Both the position numbers and the translations under genes were made by a program. From Micromonospora trifolii (GTDB lineage Bacteria; Actinomycetota; Actinomycetes; Mycobacteriales; Micromonosporaceae): DNA of 64,000 nt. Under the pieces are notes generated by a model. It was not told the origin of the DNA, did no database searches, and saw only the letters and a list, made by a program, of their open reading frames with translations. The stretch's first letter is position 1. Every line of letters starts with the position of its first letter. The DNA is taken from contig NZ_JAKKFD010000044.1 of NCBI RefSeq assembly GCF_022229005.1, positions 186,001 through 250,000 of the forward strand, in the 5' to 3' direction. Positions 24,457 to 34,079 of the stretch are shown one piece after another.

Positions 24457-27153
24457 TCAGCGGAGTAGTTCTCGTAGCTGCCGGCGTGAGGTGATGCCCA
24501 GTTTGCGGTAGAGGTTGCGCAGGTGGGCGTCGATCGTTCGCGGGCTGACGAACAGCAGCGCGGCGACTTCCCTGGTGCCTGCGCCGGAGGCGACCTTGCG
24601 GGCGACGAGTAGTTCGCGGGCGGTCAGCCCTGCGAGCGGATCGGCGTCGTCGGCCAGGGTCGGCTCGCCGATGGCATCCAGTTCGCGGGCGGCGCGGCCG
24701 GCGAACCCGCGCGCGCCGATCGTGGAGAGCAGTTCGTGCGCGGCGCGCAGCTCCACCCGCGCCTCGGCGCGACGGCCGACCCGTCGCAGCCACTGTCCGT
24801 AGAGCAGTCGGGCACGCGCGTAGTGGACCCGCATCCTGCTCCCGGCGAAATGGCCGATCGCCGCACGGTAGTGGTCCTGCGCGCCGAGCCCCGGGTCGAG
24901 CAGCGCACACGCCAGCAGATGTGCGCCCGTCGTCCACGCGTTCGGGTTGACCCGTGCGACATCCCCGATCCAGTCAGCTGATTCCTTGGCTTCTTCGGGA
25001 CGTCCGGCGTACGCGGCGGCTTCAACCAGCTCATGGTGGAAGCCGGTGACCGCGTACGCGCCGCGCCGGTGGTGGTCCCGTACGAGCAGCAACGCGTCGA
25101 GCGCGGCCTCATGATCGCCGCTGCCGTTGCACAGCACGCTCTCCGCGTAGTGCAGCGCGGTGAAATTCACCCCCACCCAGCCGCGCAGCTTCTCCCGGAT
25201 CTCGCGGAACCGGTCGACGTCCCCGCTCCATGCGGCAAGCATCAGGTCGGACCCGACGAGGTTGGACGTCCCGGCGGCCTCATCGACCGCACGGGCCTCG
25301 ATGATGCAGACCTACGCGTCGGCGAAGCGGCCCACGATCGTCCGCGCTGCCGCCTGGAAGCGCAACGCATGGGGAAGGATCGCGTAGGCGCCCTGTGCCC
25401 GGGCGAGTTCCACCTGACGGTCGGCGATCTCCTCCATGGCGTCGCTGTCGCCGAGGTCGACGCTCAGCACGCAGGCGCGTTCCATCCACCACGGATCCGC
25501 GCCGGACGTGCGGGCGTGGTCCCGGAAGGCGTCGACCGTGCGGCGCATCAGGGGCATCGCCAAGTCCACCGGGCGGAGGTGCTGCTCGACCAACGCCTGC
25601 AGCAGCAGATCGACCGGACGTGGCGGCTGACGCTGGGGTACCCGTTCCCGGATGTGCAGGGCGAGCCGCCGTAACCTCCCCGGCTCGTCGACGCTGAACA
25701 TGAGCGACGCGAACGCCTCCAGGTAGGTCTCGCGGACCTCATCGGGCCCCACGCCGTCGGCCGCCTCGATGAGCGCGATCGTCGCCGGGATACTGCGCGC
25801 CACGTGATAGTCGATCGTCGCGCGTAGCAGTCGCACGGCGCGGCGGTCGACGGGGTCCGGCTGGAGACGCTCGGCCTCGTCCACCAACTCCCGGGCGGCA
25901 GAAGGTTCCCCCGAACTCATCCGCGCCCGGGCCGCGGTCAACAACCGGCGGGCCTGGCGCGACCGACCGGGCGTCAGTCGGGCCGCGCGCTCGAGAAAAG
26001 CGGCCACGGCAGCGAATCCGCCTCGGCGCTGTGCCCGTCCGGCCGAACGCTCCAGCTCGGCCGCAGTCTCCTCATCCGGGCCGGTGATCGCGTTCGCCCG
26101 GTGCCAGACGCGACGGTCGGGATCGACGTCGGCGTCCGTACCGGCGGCGAGCGCCGCGTGTGCCTGCCGTCGCGCCCCGGCGCCAGTCGATCGGTACACC
26201 GCGGAACGCGCCAACGGGTGCCGGAAGTGCACCCGGGGCCCGGTCACCAACAGGCCGCTGTCCTCGGCCGCGGTCAGGTCCGCGGCGTCCAGCCCCTGGA
26301 TCGCCATCGCACGGCGCAGCAGAACGGGGTCACCTGTCGGCTCCGCCGCGGCCAGCGCCAGAACCGCGCGCGTGGGTGCCGGCAGCCGCAGGAACCGGCT
26401 CACGAACCGGTGCTCCACGGCGCGGTGCCCGGCGTCCCCGGGTAGCCCGAACGGTCCGGCGTCGCGTGCGAACTCCACCAGGGCGAGAGGGTTGCCGGCT
26501 GCTTCGGCGAGGATCCGTTGCACGATCGCTGCCTCGTGGCCGAATGGTGCCCGATACCGCAGCAGGGTGAGGGCTTCCGAATCGGAGAGCCCGGTGAGAG
26601 TGAGGGCGGGCAGGCGACCGAGCCCCGCCACCGAGGCGGCGTCGCGGGCAGCGAACACCATGGCGACCCGCTCCGCCGCCACGCGTGCCGCGACGAAGGC
26701 CAGTACCTGCCGCGAGCCGGCGTCGACCCACTGCACGTCGTCGACCACGCAGAACACCGGCCTGCGCCGGCCTACCGCACTCAGCAGGCCCAGAACGGCC
26801 AGGCCGACCAGGATCGGAGTCGGCGTGGCCCCGGCCTGCAGCCCGAAGACCGCGTCGAGCGCGCTCCGCTGCGGTACGGGAAGCCCAGCGCGGTGCTCGA
26901 ACACGGGCGCGCACAACTGGTGCAGAGCCGAGTAGGGCAGTTCGCTCTCGAACTCGACACCACCGGCCCGCAGCACCTGCCATCCGTCGAGCCGCGAAGC
27001 GGCCGCAGCGATGAGCGTCGACTTGCCGATCCCCGCGTCACCGAGAACGAGCATCGCCCCGCCACGGCCCCGCGCCGCAGCAGCCGTCACCGAGACGATC
27101 TCGCCCAGCTCCGCCTCGCGAGCGACGAACAATCCCGACCTGATATCTGTCAT
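24457..27153 (-). pseudogene. LuxR-family ATPase regulator (LAL/STAND type) with one in-frame stop
   Basis: Read through, 898 codons. ATPase domain at the N-terminus: Walker A GDAGIGKST (about residues 39-47), Walker B-like FCVVDDVQWVD. A long helical/TPR-like middle and a C-terminal LuxR HTH (LTARELLVARKVASGAGTREVAALLFVSPRTIDAHLRNLYRKLG). A single TAG at 25312-25314 (codon 614) splits it into a 613-residue ATPase part and a C-terminal part. The frame is the same on both sides, and the sequence after the stop (VCIIEARAVDEAAG) continues the helical repeat, so this is one nonsense change, not two genes. Translation could restart at ATG 25242 and give a 261-aa HTH fragment. A sequencing error is possible. 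Confidence 0.85.
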
Positions 27154-27264
27154 CAGCTTCTGCGTGTCGCCGGACGAATGGTGCCCTCCGGTTGTTCGGC
27201 CCCACCGATGGTATCCAGAGCAGCGCACCGACCGGGACGGGCGCCGGGTCCGGAGTCGGCGCTC

Positions 27265-27732
27265 CTACGAGGGCAACTCGAACAGTTCCAGCTGGATGCC
27301 GTCGGGGTCACGGAGATAGAGAATCTTCGTCCCAGCCAGCGCCCCCGCTTCGACGCCATCGCCGTCCTGAAGCACGACCGGGTCGGCGTTGACGTGCACG
27401 CCCCGCTCCACCAGGTCGCGGTGCGCCGAGTCGAGGTCGTCGACCTCAAAACACAGGTGCATCACCCCAACGTCAGAGTTGCGCCCGGTGAAGGGCCTCG
27501 GCTGCGGGCTGTCGTACTGGATGAGTTCCAGCAGGACGTTGTCACCGGCCAGCGCGAACGACGCCCGCATCGACGCGTTCTCGACCTCGACAACCGCACC
27601 GATCGCCGGGTTCGTCGCCGCGATCGTCACGCCGTTCGGCACGATGCCGAGGACGTCCTCGTACCACCTCACCGACCGCGTCAAATCGCTGACCGGCACT
27701 CCGATGTGATGCATCCTGGTCACTCTGCTCAT
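27265..27732 (-). CDS. VOC family protein (glyoxalase-like)
   Basis: 155 aa from ATG 27732. MHHIGVPVSDLTRSVRWYEDVLGI and the C-terminal ILYLRDPDGIQLELFELP are the two beta-alpha-beta-beta-beta halves of the vicinal-oxygen-chelate fold. Candidate metal ligands are His in HHIG, Glu in LLELIQ, His in VMHLCFEV and Glu in LELFE. The mix of MRASFALAGDNVLLELIQY suggests a lactoylglutathione-lyase- or dioxygenase-like enzyme. Divergent from an XRE regulator across 94 bp that hold a perfect inverted repeat. Confidence 0.85.
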   Translation of the reverse strand: MSRVTRMHHIGVPVSDLTRSVRWYEDVLGIVPNGVTIAATNPAIGAVVEVENASMRASFALAGDNVLLELIQYDSPQPRPFTGRNSDVGVMHLCFEVDDLDSAHRDLVERGVHVNADPVVLQDGDGVEAGALAGTKILYLRDPDGIQLELFELPS

Positions 27733-27787
27733 GATCCCCATCCTGAGGGGCCGAGCCACCACTGTGGAAGGCACAGATGTTCCGCGT

Positions 27788-27809
27788 ATCGCTGGTACCA
27801 CCCAGCGAT
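27788..27809. promoter_or_regulatory. Putative operator between VOC and XRE genes
   Basis: ATCGCTGG-TACCAC-CCAGCGAT: two perfect 8-bp arms around 6 bp. It ends 17 bp before the XRE start and lies 56 bp upstream of the VOC start, the right place to control both. Confidence 0.6.
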
Positions 27810-27826
27810 GGCGGATCATGGGGTTC

Positions 27827-28627
27827 ATGAATGACCTCGGAGCCGCGCTGCGGGCCTGGCGGGATCGCATGGATCCGGCCGCGGTCGGTCTCACTCACGC
27901 ATCACCTCGCCGCGTCGCCGGGCTACGGCGCGGTGAGCTGGCAGCACTGGCCGGCATCTCCCCCGAATACGTGGCACGCCTCGAACAGGGTCGGGCCGCC
28001 ACACCATCGGCGCAGGTGTGCACCTCCCTGGCCCGCGCGCTACGACTCTCCGACGACGAGGAGGCGCACCTGATGCGCCTTGCCGGCTTCGCCGCGGCCC
28101 CGGACCGGATACCCCACCTGATCCCCACCAGCCTGCACCGCGTCATCGACCACCTCGACGACACCCCGGTGGCCGTCTACGACGCCGTGTGGCGGCTGCT
28201 GCATTGGAACCGGCTGTTCGCAGCCGTCTTCGGCGACCCCGCCGGCGCCGCCGCCGACGAGCGCAACGCCTTGATCGTCCAGTTCGAATCCCGAAACCCC
28301 CGAGTCCGCCAGACCGACACCGAGCGCGCCTACTTCGAGCATTCGTTGGTGGCCGACCTGCGCGCGACCAGCGCCCGTTATCCGAACGATCCCGACGTGG
28401 CGGCACTGATCTCGCGGATGGCCGGGAACGACAGGTTCTGCCACCTCTGGGCCCTCCGCGCGGTGGCCCATCACGAGAGCGCGCACAAGACCGCCGTACA
28501 CCCGGACGTGGGCGCCATCCCGCTGGACGCCAACGTCCTGACCACCCAGAACACCGACCTGCGCCTCGTGGTCCTCACGCCTCGGCCCGACACCACCGCT
28601 CGCGAGAAGCTGGATCGGCTGGGTTGA
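27827..28627 (+). CDS. XRE-family regulator with MmyB-like domain
   Basis: 266 aa from ATG 27827 (ATG 27818 is possible). HTH: RRGELAALAGISPEYVARLEQGRAATPS (about residues 29-56). The MmyB-like ligand domain follows (DDTPVAVYDAVWRLLHWNRLFAAVF ... HHESAHKTAVHPDVGAIPLDANVL), similar in order to the other three XRE regulators of this window but in a separate subgroup. Divergent from the VOC gene, its probable target. Confidence 0.88.
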   Translation: MNDLGAALRAWRDRMDPAAVGLTHASPRRVAGLRRGELAALAGISPEYVARLEQGRAATPSAQVCTSLARALRLSDDEEAHLMRLAGFAAAPDRIPHLIPTSLHRVIDHLDDTPVAVYDAVWRLLHWNRLFAAVFGDPAGAAADERNALIVQFESRNPRVRQTDTERAYFEHSLVADLRATSARYPNDPDVAALISRMAGNDRFCHLWALRAVAHHESAHKTAVHPDVGAIPLDANVLTTQNTDLRLVVLTPRPDTTAREKLDRLG

Positions 28628-29166
28628 CGAGACCGGATCCGGGCCTCGATGCCGCTCAGGCAATAGGCGGCGTCCGAACTCGCCCGTCACCGCGTCCGCG
28701 TTGACCCCGTCCGCATGTCAATCCCGAAAGGTAGCGGCGGATGGGACGCCGGCCAGCCAACCCCGGCCCGAATAGGCTATTTCTGCCGATGCGGGGCTCC
28801 GTTGCCGCTCGTCTCCGTGGTCGAGGTCTCAGCACCGCACACGTGGCACATCGAGCCGGCGCTCGGTCTTGGAAGGGGGCCTATGCGTCGTGTAAGAGGA
28901 AGTCGGTCACAAAACAGGTGACGTCTCCGCTCCGCGTGCGGCCGACCCAGGTCCGATAGGTCCGGTCGCCCTCTCCAGCGGGAAACGCAACCAGGACGTT
29001 CTCTTCACCCTCGTCGCCGGAACAACCATCCACCTCCGAGCGCGACCTCGGCATCGCCGCCGTCACGGAGGCTGCCCGGCAACGCCTTCTCCCAGCTCGC
29101 CGCCAGCTCATCCCGGACACAAAGCCGTGCCGCAGCGATGAGTCCCTCCATCACTGGCCCACAGGG
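28628..29166. other. 540-bp gap with decayed coding sequence
   Basis: On the minus strand, from about 29040 to a stop at 28881, the sequence reads as a plausible protein tail (ENVLVAFPAGEGDRTYRTWV, ending FVTDFLLHDA) with good codon bias but no credible start. It is probably a gene fragment. Otherwise nothing is recognised. Confidence 0.3.
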
Positions 29167-29520
29167 GACCTGACGCAGACCACCGAGGAAGAGGTCCTCG
29201 AAGGTCTCGAAGGTGCCCGCGCGTACAACGTCGTGTCGTTGTCCACCCCTGTGGGCGACGGCGAGCGCGGCACCGAACTGGGCGAGATGTTGGGCGGCGA
29301 AGACGCCGAGTTCGCCCACGCCGAGCTGCGGGTGGCCCTCGGCCCCGCGCTGACCACACTCGACGAGCGGGAACAGAAAATCCTCACCCTGCGCTTCTAC
29401 GGCTACAAAACCCAGAGCGAGATCGCCGACCAGATCGGCGTCTCGCAGATGCACGTCTCGCGCCTGCTGGCCCGCGCGCTGGTCAAGCTACGCGCACACC
29501 TGGCCGACGTCGCCTACTGA
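29167..29520 (+). pseudogene. Truncated SigB/SigF-type sigma factor (regions 3-4 only)
   Basis: The C-terminal part of a group 3 sigma factor is intact: region 3 end LTQTTEEEVLEGLEGARAY, linker VVSLSTPVGDGE, then region 4 EREQKILTLRFYGYKTQSEIADQIGVSQMHVSRLLARALVKLR. Regions 1-2, needed for -10 recognition and core binding, are missing; upstream codons degrade before about 29167. The only internal start is GTG 29233, giving 95 aa. Normal length is about 260. A functional role as an isolated region 4 is unlikely but not excluded. Confidence 0.8.
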
Positions 29521-29684
29521 TCGCCCGACCTACTGCGAAATTCAGCCGCACGCTCGCACGGCAGGAGGCGCGCAGCTCCTATTGACAGCACCTGGACGCC
29601 ACAGGCCCATGGTCGACACGGCCAGCCACGAGGAAGACTGGTCAATCATCGTGGCTGGCCGCCTACGGTCGTAGGCTCGTGCAT

Positions 29685-30161
29685 GTGAACACCGCCGCCG
29701 ACGCCACCGGCACCCAGTCCTCCGCACTGCGCATCCTGCTGGTCGAGGACGACCCGGCCGACGTCGCACTGATCGAAAACGCTGTCGCGGCGCGTGGTCT
29801 GCCCACCGAGCTGCACCAGGTCGGCGACGGCGAGGAAGCCATGGCATTCCTTAACCGCACGGGCGCCCACACTGACGCGCCACGCCCCGATCTGGTCATC
29901 CTCGACTTGAACATGCCCCGGATGAACGGTCGCGAGGTCCTGTCGGCGGTCAAGTCCGACGACCGGCTGAAGGCGATCCCCATCGTGGTGTTCACGACCT
30001 CCGGCATCGACGCGGATGTTCTGGCCAGCTACTTCGCCCACGCCAACGCGTACGTCACCAAACCCCTCGACCTTCCTACCTTCGAGCGCGTCGTCAGCGA
30101 CATCCACCGCTTCTACAGCAACGTCGCCTCACTTCCTCCCGCACCGCCGGACCTCGGCTAG
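29685..30161 (+). CDS. Single-domain response regulator
   Basis: 158 aa from GTG 29685 (in-frame GTG 29679 just before). Receiver domain only: acidic pair in LLVEDDPADVALIENAV, phosphoacceptor Asp in LVILDLNMPRMNGREVL (about residue 68), Thr in VVFTTSG and Lys in AYVTKPLDL. No output domain. Proteins of this Rcp1/CheY-like type act with bacteriophytochrome or hybrid kinases. TAGGCT at 29672-29677 is 7 nt before GTG 29685, which supports leaderless transcription. No kinase gene is adjacent. Confidence 0.88.
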   Translation: MNTAADATGTQSSALRILLVEDDPADVALIENAVAARGLPTELHQVGDGEEAMAFLNRTGAHTDAPRPDLVILDLNMPRMNGREVLSAVKSDDRLKAIPIVVFTTSGIDADVLASYFAHANAYVTKPLDLPTFERVVSDIHRFYSNVASLPPAPPDLG

Positions 30162-30335
30162 GTCACGGGGCTGGCATTGCCGCAGACGATTCCAGCCTTC
30201 CGCAGTTAGCACCCGCCGGCTCTGGTCATCGATGAGCCCGATCAGGTGTTCCAGCGCGATTGATGCCTCAGGTGGATTGCGCTGTGCAGAAGGTGCGAAA
30301 GTTGAAGGAAAGACCGAATGCCGCTGGCCCTGACC

Positions 30336-31025
30336 TCACGTTGGGTTGGCCGCGCCAGAGCTGTCCGCGGCCAGCTCGCCGAACCAGCGGTGATCGCGGC
30401 GGAACACCTCGCAGATCGTGAGCCCAGCTGCCGATGCCACCCCGGCGACCGCCATCGTGTCGAGCCGCGCCCACCGGAAAGGTGGCCCGAGGCGCGATCC
30501 ACCGCCGGCGGACTGAAGGGCCAGGTGGGCCTGACCGCGCCACAGTCCCGGACCTGGTGCTTCGAGTTCGACGAGCACGGTGCCGCCGGGACGCAGCAGG
30601 TCGTGGCAGCGGGCGAGCAGGGTGAGGGGATCACCGCCGATGCCGATGTTTCCGTCGATCAGTAGCACGTGCGCCCAACGTCCCTCGGCGGGCAGCGGGG
30701 CGAAGACATCCCGCTGGAGGGCGATCGCGCCTCGGGCCCGGGTCAGGCGGACCGCTTGCGCGGAGATGTCGACTCCGACCGCTGTCAGTCCGGCCCGGGT
30801 GAGGGCCAGTGTGAGTCGGCCTGGACCGCAGCCCAGGTCGAGGGTCGGCCCGGTGCACCGGGCGACGAGTGCGGCCACCGCCGGCTCGGCGTGGCCGTGC
30901 CACCGGCGTACCGGTAGGCGGCTGCGCCAGCCGTTGTCGCCGTGCATCAGCCAGGGGTCGTCGGTGCGGCACCGTAGAACGCTGCCGAATGCGTCGGTCG
31001 GTCTGGCCCGGATCCTGCGGCTCAT
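30336..31025 (-). CDS. Class I SAM-dependent methyltransferase
   Basis: 229 aa. Motif I is LDLGCGPGRLTLALTRAGL (about residues 63-81), the acidic residue VGVDISAQAV ends strand 2, then LLIDGNIGIGGDP and LRPGGTVLVELEAPG for motifs II/III. The N-terminal LMHGDNGWRSRLPVRRWHG is characteristic of the methyltransferase of this conserved cluster. The start (31025) overlaps the upstream DUF2064 gene by 4 bp, so it is the last gene of a three-gene operon with 31022-31837 and 31834-32508. Substrate unknown. Confidence 0.88.
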   Translation of the reverse strand: MSRRIRARPTDAFGSVLRCRTDDPWLMHGDNGWRSRLPVRRWHGHAEPAVAALVARCTGPTLDLGCGPGRLTLALTRAGLTAVGVDISAQAVRLTRARGAIALQRDVFAPLPAEGRWAHVLLIDGNIGIGGDPLTLLARCHDLLRPGGTVLVELEAPGPGLWRGQAHLALQSAGGGSRLGPPFRWARLDTMAVAGVASAAGLTICEVFRRDHRWFGELAADSSGAANPT

Positions 31026-31837
31026 CGTGGGATCCCGGACGTCAGGCTGCGCCGGACCGCCGTGACCTGGCGCGCGAAGCGGCTGCCGGTACCGGGCCGC
31101 GCCGGGCGGTCCTCCGGGTGGGCCGCGTCCTGGCCCCCGGGCTGCCCGGGCAAGCCGGCCGCGGCCCGCTCAGGACGACCGTCCGCAATCACGTCGGTCG
31201 ACCACCCCGACGCGCCGCCGGAAGTCGACGCGGCCACCGCCAGCGCGTCAGCCCACTCGTCGACGTCTTGGAGCAGGGGTAGGGATTCGTCGACGCGCAC
31301 ACCCCCCTGGCGTAAGGCCGCGATGGTGTGGTGTCCGGTCAGTGCGGTGGACATCGGCACCGTACGAAGCACGGCGGCGTGCCGCGGGTTCTGCAGACCC
31401 AGCGCCCACCACCCACCGTCGATGGCGGGGCCGAGCACGGCGTCGCTCAGGGTGAGGCGGTGGACGGCCGCGTCGAGCTGCGCCGGCGTCAGCTGTGGCG
31501 TGTCCATGCCGATCTGGAGCACCGGTCGACCCGAGTAGGCGTCAGCCACGTCGGCATGGGCGTTGGCGAGACGGTTGCCGAGGTCGGTGCCGCGCTGCGG
31601 CAGGATCTGCCAGCCGACGATCGCGGCGGTCAGCTCGGCGGCATCTTCGGCGTCGGCGAGCCGACCATGAAGGGCGAGGACGGGTGTGACACCGGGTGTG
31701 GCGCGTACGGTGTCCAGACTGTCCAGCAGTGCCGCGGCGGCGATCCGGGCCGCCTGGAGATGGCTGGCCGGTGGACAGAGACGGGTCTTGACCGCCCCCG
31801 GCACGGGTGCCTTCGCCATCACCAGCAGGACGGTCAC
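31022..31837 (-). CDS. DUF2064 / TIGR04282-type GT-A transferase
   Basis: 271 aa. The opening LLVMAKAPVPGAVKTRLCPP is the nucleotide-binding signature of this family; QIGMDTPQLTPAQLDAAV and GPAIDGGWWALGL are its other conserved blocks. The fold is that of nucleotidyl- or glycosyltransferases (CofC-like). In many bacteria it is paired with a GT2 enzyme as transferase 1 and transferase 2, as here: ATGA overlap with the GT2 gene upstream. The C-terminal 50 residues after ASTSGG are Gly/Pro/Arg-rich and atypical. Confidence 0.85.
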   Translation of the reverse strand: MTVLLVMAKAPVPGAVKTRLCPPASHLQAARIAAAALLDSLDTVRATPGVTPVLALHGRLADAEDAAELTAAIVGWQILPQRGTDLGNRLANAHADVADAYSGRPVLQIGMDTPQLTPAQLDAAVHRLTLSDAVLGPAIDGGWWALGLQNPRHAAVLRTVPMSTALTGHHTIAALRQGGVRVDESLPLLQDVDEWADALAVAASTSGGASGWSTDVIADGRPERAAAGLPGQPGGQDAAHPEDRPARPGTGSRFARQVTAVRRSLTSGIPR

Positions 31838-32508
31838 CGCGACCGCTCCACCGCGCGCAGTACCCCGGCGAAGTCCCGGGTCGCGCGGAGCGTGCCGCGT
31901 ACCGAGCCGGAGACCTTCGACCGGGTGCCGGCGGCGCGGTGCGAGTACCGCACGTCGAGTTCCCGGATCCGCCAGCCCGCGGCGGCGGCGCGGATAAGGA
32001 GTTCCAACGGGTATCCGAACGCGCGGTCGGTGACTCCGAGGCCGAGCAGCGCTTCGCGGCGTGCCACCCGAATCGGACTGAGGTCACGCAGCGGTACGCC
32101 CCGGTGCCGCAGCAGCGCCGCGACAAGCGCGGTGCCGGCGCGGGCATGCCACGGCCAGACACCGGCGGCGACGGGCCGACGACGACCGACCACCAGATCG
32201 GCCGCGCCGCTGGCCAGCGGCGCGACCAGCGCTGGGAGTTCGGTGGGATCGAAGGAGCCGTCGGCGTCGAGCACACAGACCAGTTCGGCCTGCGCCGCCT
32301 CCAGGCCGGTGTGTACGGCGGCGCCGTAGCCCCGGCGCGCTTCGTGGACGACCCGGGCGCCGTGTCGGGCCGCGATCTCCGGTGAGCCGTCCCGGGAGCC
32401 GTTGTCCACCACGATCGCCCGGTAGCCGGGCGGCAGGGCGGCCAGGACGCCGGGTAGTGCCGCGGCTTCGTCGAGACACGGCAGTACCACGTCGATCGGT
32501 GATGGCAT
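31834..32508 (-). CDS. Family 2 glycosyltransferase
   Basis: 224 aa from ATG 32508. GT-A fold: IDVVLPCLDEAAALPGVLAA at the N-terminus, VVDNGSRDGS, and the metal-binding DADGS in LVCVLDADGSFDP. LVVGRRRPV and YPLELLIRAAAAGWRI follow as in polyprenyl-phosphate glycosyltransferases. There is no membrane anchor, so it probably acts at the inner face of the membrane. First gene of the GT2/DUF2064/methyltransferase operon, divergent from the membrane protein at 32654. Confidence 0.9.
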   Translation of the reverse strand: MPSPIDVVLPCLDEAAALPGVLAALPPGYRAIVVDNGSRDGSPEIAARHGARVVHEARRGYGAAVHTGLEAAQAELVCVLDADGSFDPTELPALVAPLASGAADLVVGRRRPVAAGVWPWHARAGTALVAALLRHRGVPLRDLSPIRVARREALLGLGVTDRAFGYPLELLIRAAAAGWRIRELDVRYSHRAAGTRSKVSGSVRGTLRATRDFAGVLRAVERSR

Positions 32509-32653
32509 ACCGGAAACGCTAGGACGCCAACCCGCCCGACATGGGCTAAATCGGACCATCAGCATCCTTGCCGGCGTCGCTCCCATATCGAACGGTGATG
32601 TCCTGCCCGTTCCCGCACCACCGGGCCGGCGATGGCCGTACCGTCCGGTCGTC

Positions 32654-34066
32654 ATGAATGTGCTCGCGCCCCTACGGCGGGGACCGGAAGTGCCCGCCCG
32701 ACGCGTCCACGCCGACCTGGTGGTGCTCGGCGTCGAGGTCGCGTTGGTCGCCGCCGCAGTGGCGGTGGGGCTGCTGCTCAACGCGCGCGGTGTCGGTCTG
32801 CACGCCGACGCCGCGCCGCTCTACGCCACCTGGCGTCCGCACCTGGGCTGGGGTACCCCGGCCGCGTTGCTGGTCGCCGCCGGGGTGCTCGGCTGGGGCG
32901 TACGGTGGGCCCGGACCGCCGGGTGGGGGCGGCTGCTGGTCGCGGCCTACCTCGCGGCGGTCGCGTGGACGATGTCATTGGCGCTGGTGGACGGCTGGTC
33001 GGCCGGCTTCACCCGGCGACTCACCCCGCAGGCCGAATACCTGCACGAGGTGCCCCGGGTCACCGACATCACGACCATGCTGGCCGGCTTCAGCGCTCGG
33101 ATTCTCGACTTCCAGCCGGAGGCGTGGTCCACGCACACCGCCGGCCATCCACCGGGGGCGCTGCTGGTCTTCGTCGGGTTGGACCGGATCGGCCTCGGCG
33201 GCCCCACAGCCGCCGCCCTGGCATGCGTGCTGGTGGGAGCGACGGCGACCGTGTCGGTGCCGGTGACGCTGCGGGCACTCGGTGCGGAGGAAGCGGCCCG
33301 CCGAGTGCTGCCGTTCCTGGTGCTGCTGCCCGGCGCGATCTGGGTGGGAGTCTCGGCCGACGGCATCTTCACCGGGGTGGTCGCGGCCGGGCTGGCCCTG
33401 CTGGCGGTGCGCGGACTGGCTGCCGCCGCAGTCGGGGGCCTGTTCCTCGGCTTCGCCCTCTACCTGTCGTACGGCTTCGTACTCGTCGGCGTCCTGGCCC
33501 TGGCAGTGGTGGCGCTGCGGCCGCGGGACCGCTGGCCGGCGTTGCTCGCGGCCCTGGCCGGGGCCGGCACGGTGGTGGCCACGTTCACCCTGGCCGGCTT
33601 CTGGTGGCTGGACGGCTACCACCTGGTGGTCGAGCGGTATCACCAGGGCTGGGCCGCGGATCGCCCGTACGGCTACTGGGTGTGGGCGAATCTGGTGGCG
33701 CTTCTGCTCTGTGCGGGCCCGGTGCTCGGGCCCGCGCTGCGCCGGACCGTGCTCGCGTCGGCCTGTTCGGCGCGGACCCTTGCCACGCGATGGCGCGGGC
33801 CGGACCGAGCTGCGGGTGTCACCCGGCTTGACGCCCTGCGGGGCGCCGGGCCCACGGTGCTGATGCCGCTGGCCGCCGTGCTGGCGGTCGGCGCGGCCGA
33901 TCTTTCCGGACTGAGCAAGGCGGAGGTGGAACGGATCTGGCTACCGTTCGTGGTCTGGCTGCTGGTGGCCGCCGCCCACCTGCCACCGCCCGCCCAACGG
34001 TTCTGGCTGGCCGGGCAGGCGGTCACCGCTCTCGCGGTCAGCCACCTGCTCTGGACGGTGTCCTGA
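32654..34066 (+). CDS. Polytopic membrane protein, GT-C-like
   Basis: 470 aa with about 10-11 membrane helices. An external loop after the second or third helix carries TPQAEYLHEVPRVTDITTML and WSTHTAGHPPGALLVF; HPPG with a nearby acidic residue is seen in GT-C/mannosyltransferase-like proteins of actinobacteria. A loop near the C-terminus (HQGWAADRPYGYWVW) is Trp/Tyr-rich. Probably a transferase using a lipid-linked donor, but no catalytic residue can be proved. It is convergent with the epimerase gene (13 bp between stops) and divergent from the GT2 operon. Confidence 0.75.
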   Translation: MNVLAPLRRGPEVPARRVHADLVVLGVEVALVAAAVAVGLLLNARGVGLHADAAPLYATWRPHLGWGTPAALLVAAGVLGWGVRWARTAGWGRLLVAAYLAAVAWTMSLALVDGWSAGFTRRLTPQAEYLHEVPRVTDITTMLAGFSARILDFQPEAWSTHTAGHPPGALLVFVGLDRIGLGGPTAAALACVLVGATATVSVPVTLRALGAEEAARRVLPFLVLLPGAIWVGVSADGIFTGVVAAGLALLAVRGLAAAAVGGLFLGFALYLSYGFVLVGVLALAVVALRPRDRWPALLAALAGAGTVVATFTLAGFWWLDGYHLVVERYHQGWAADRPYGYWVWANLVALLLCAGPVLGPALRRTVLASACSARTLATRWRGPDRAAGVTRLDALRGAGPTVLMPLAAVLAVGAADLSGLSKAEVERIWLPFVVWLLVAAAHLPPPAQRFWLAGQAVTALAVSHLLWTVS

Positions 34067-34079
34067 ACCGGCGACGGCC

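Noticed and set aside
28715-28959. Small frames after a TAGGCT hexamer at 28773
   Set aside because: The distance to the next ATG (10 nt) and the protein composition do not support a leaderless gene.
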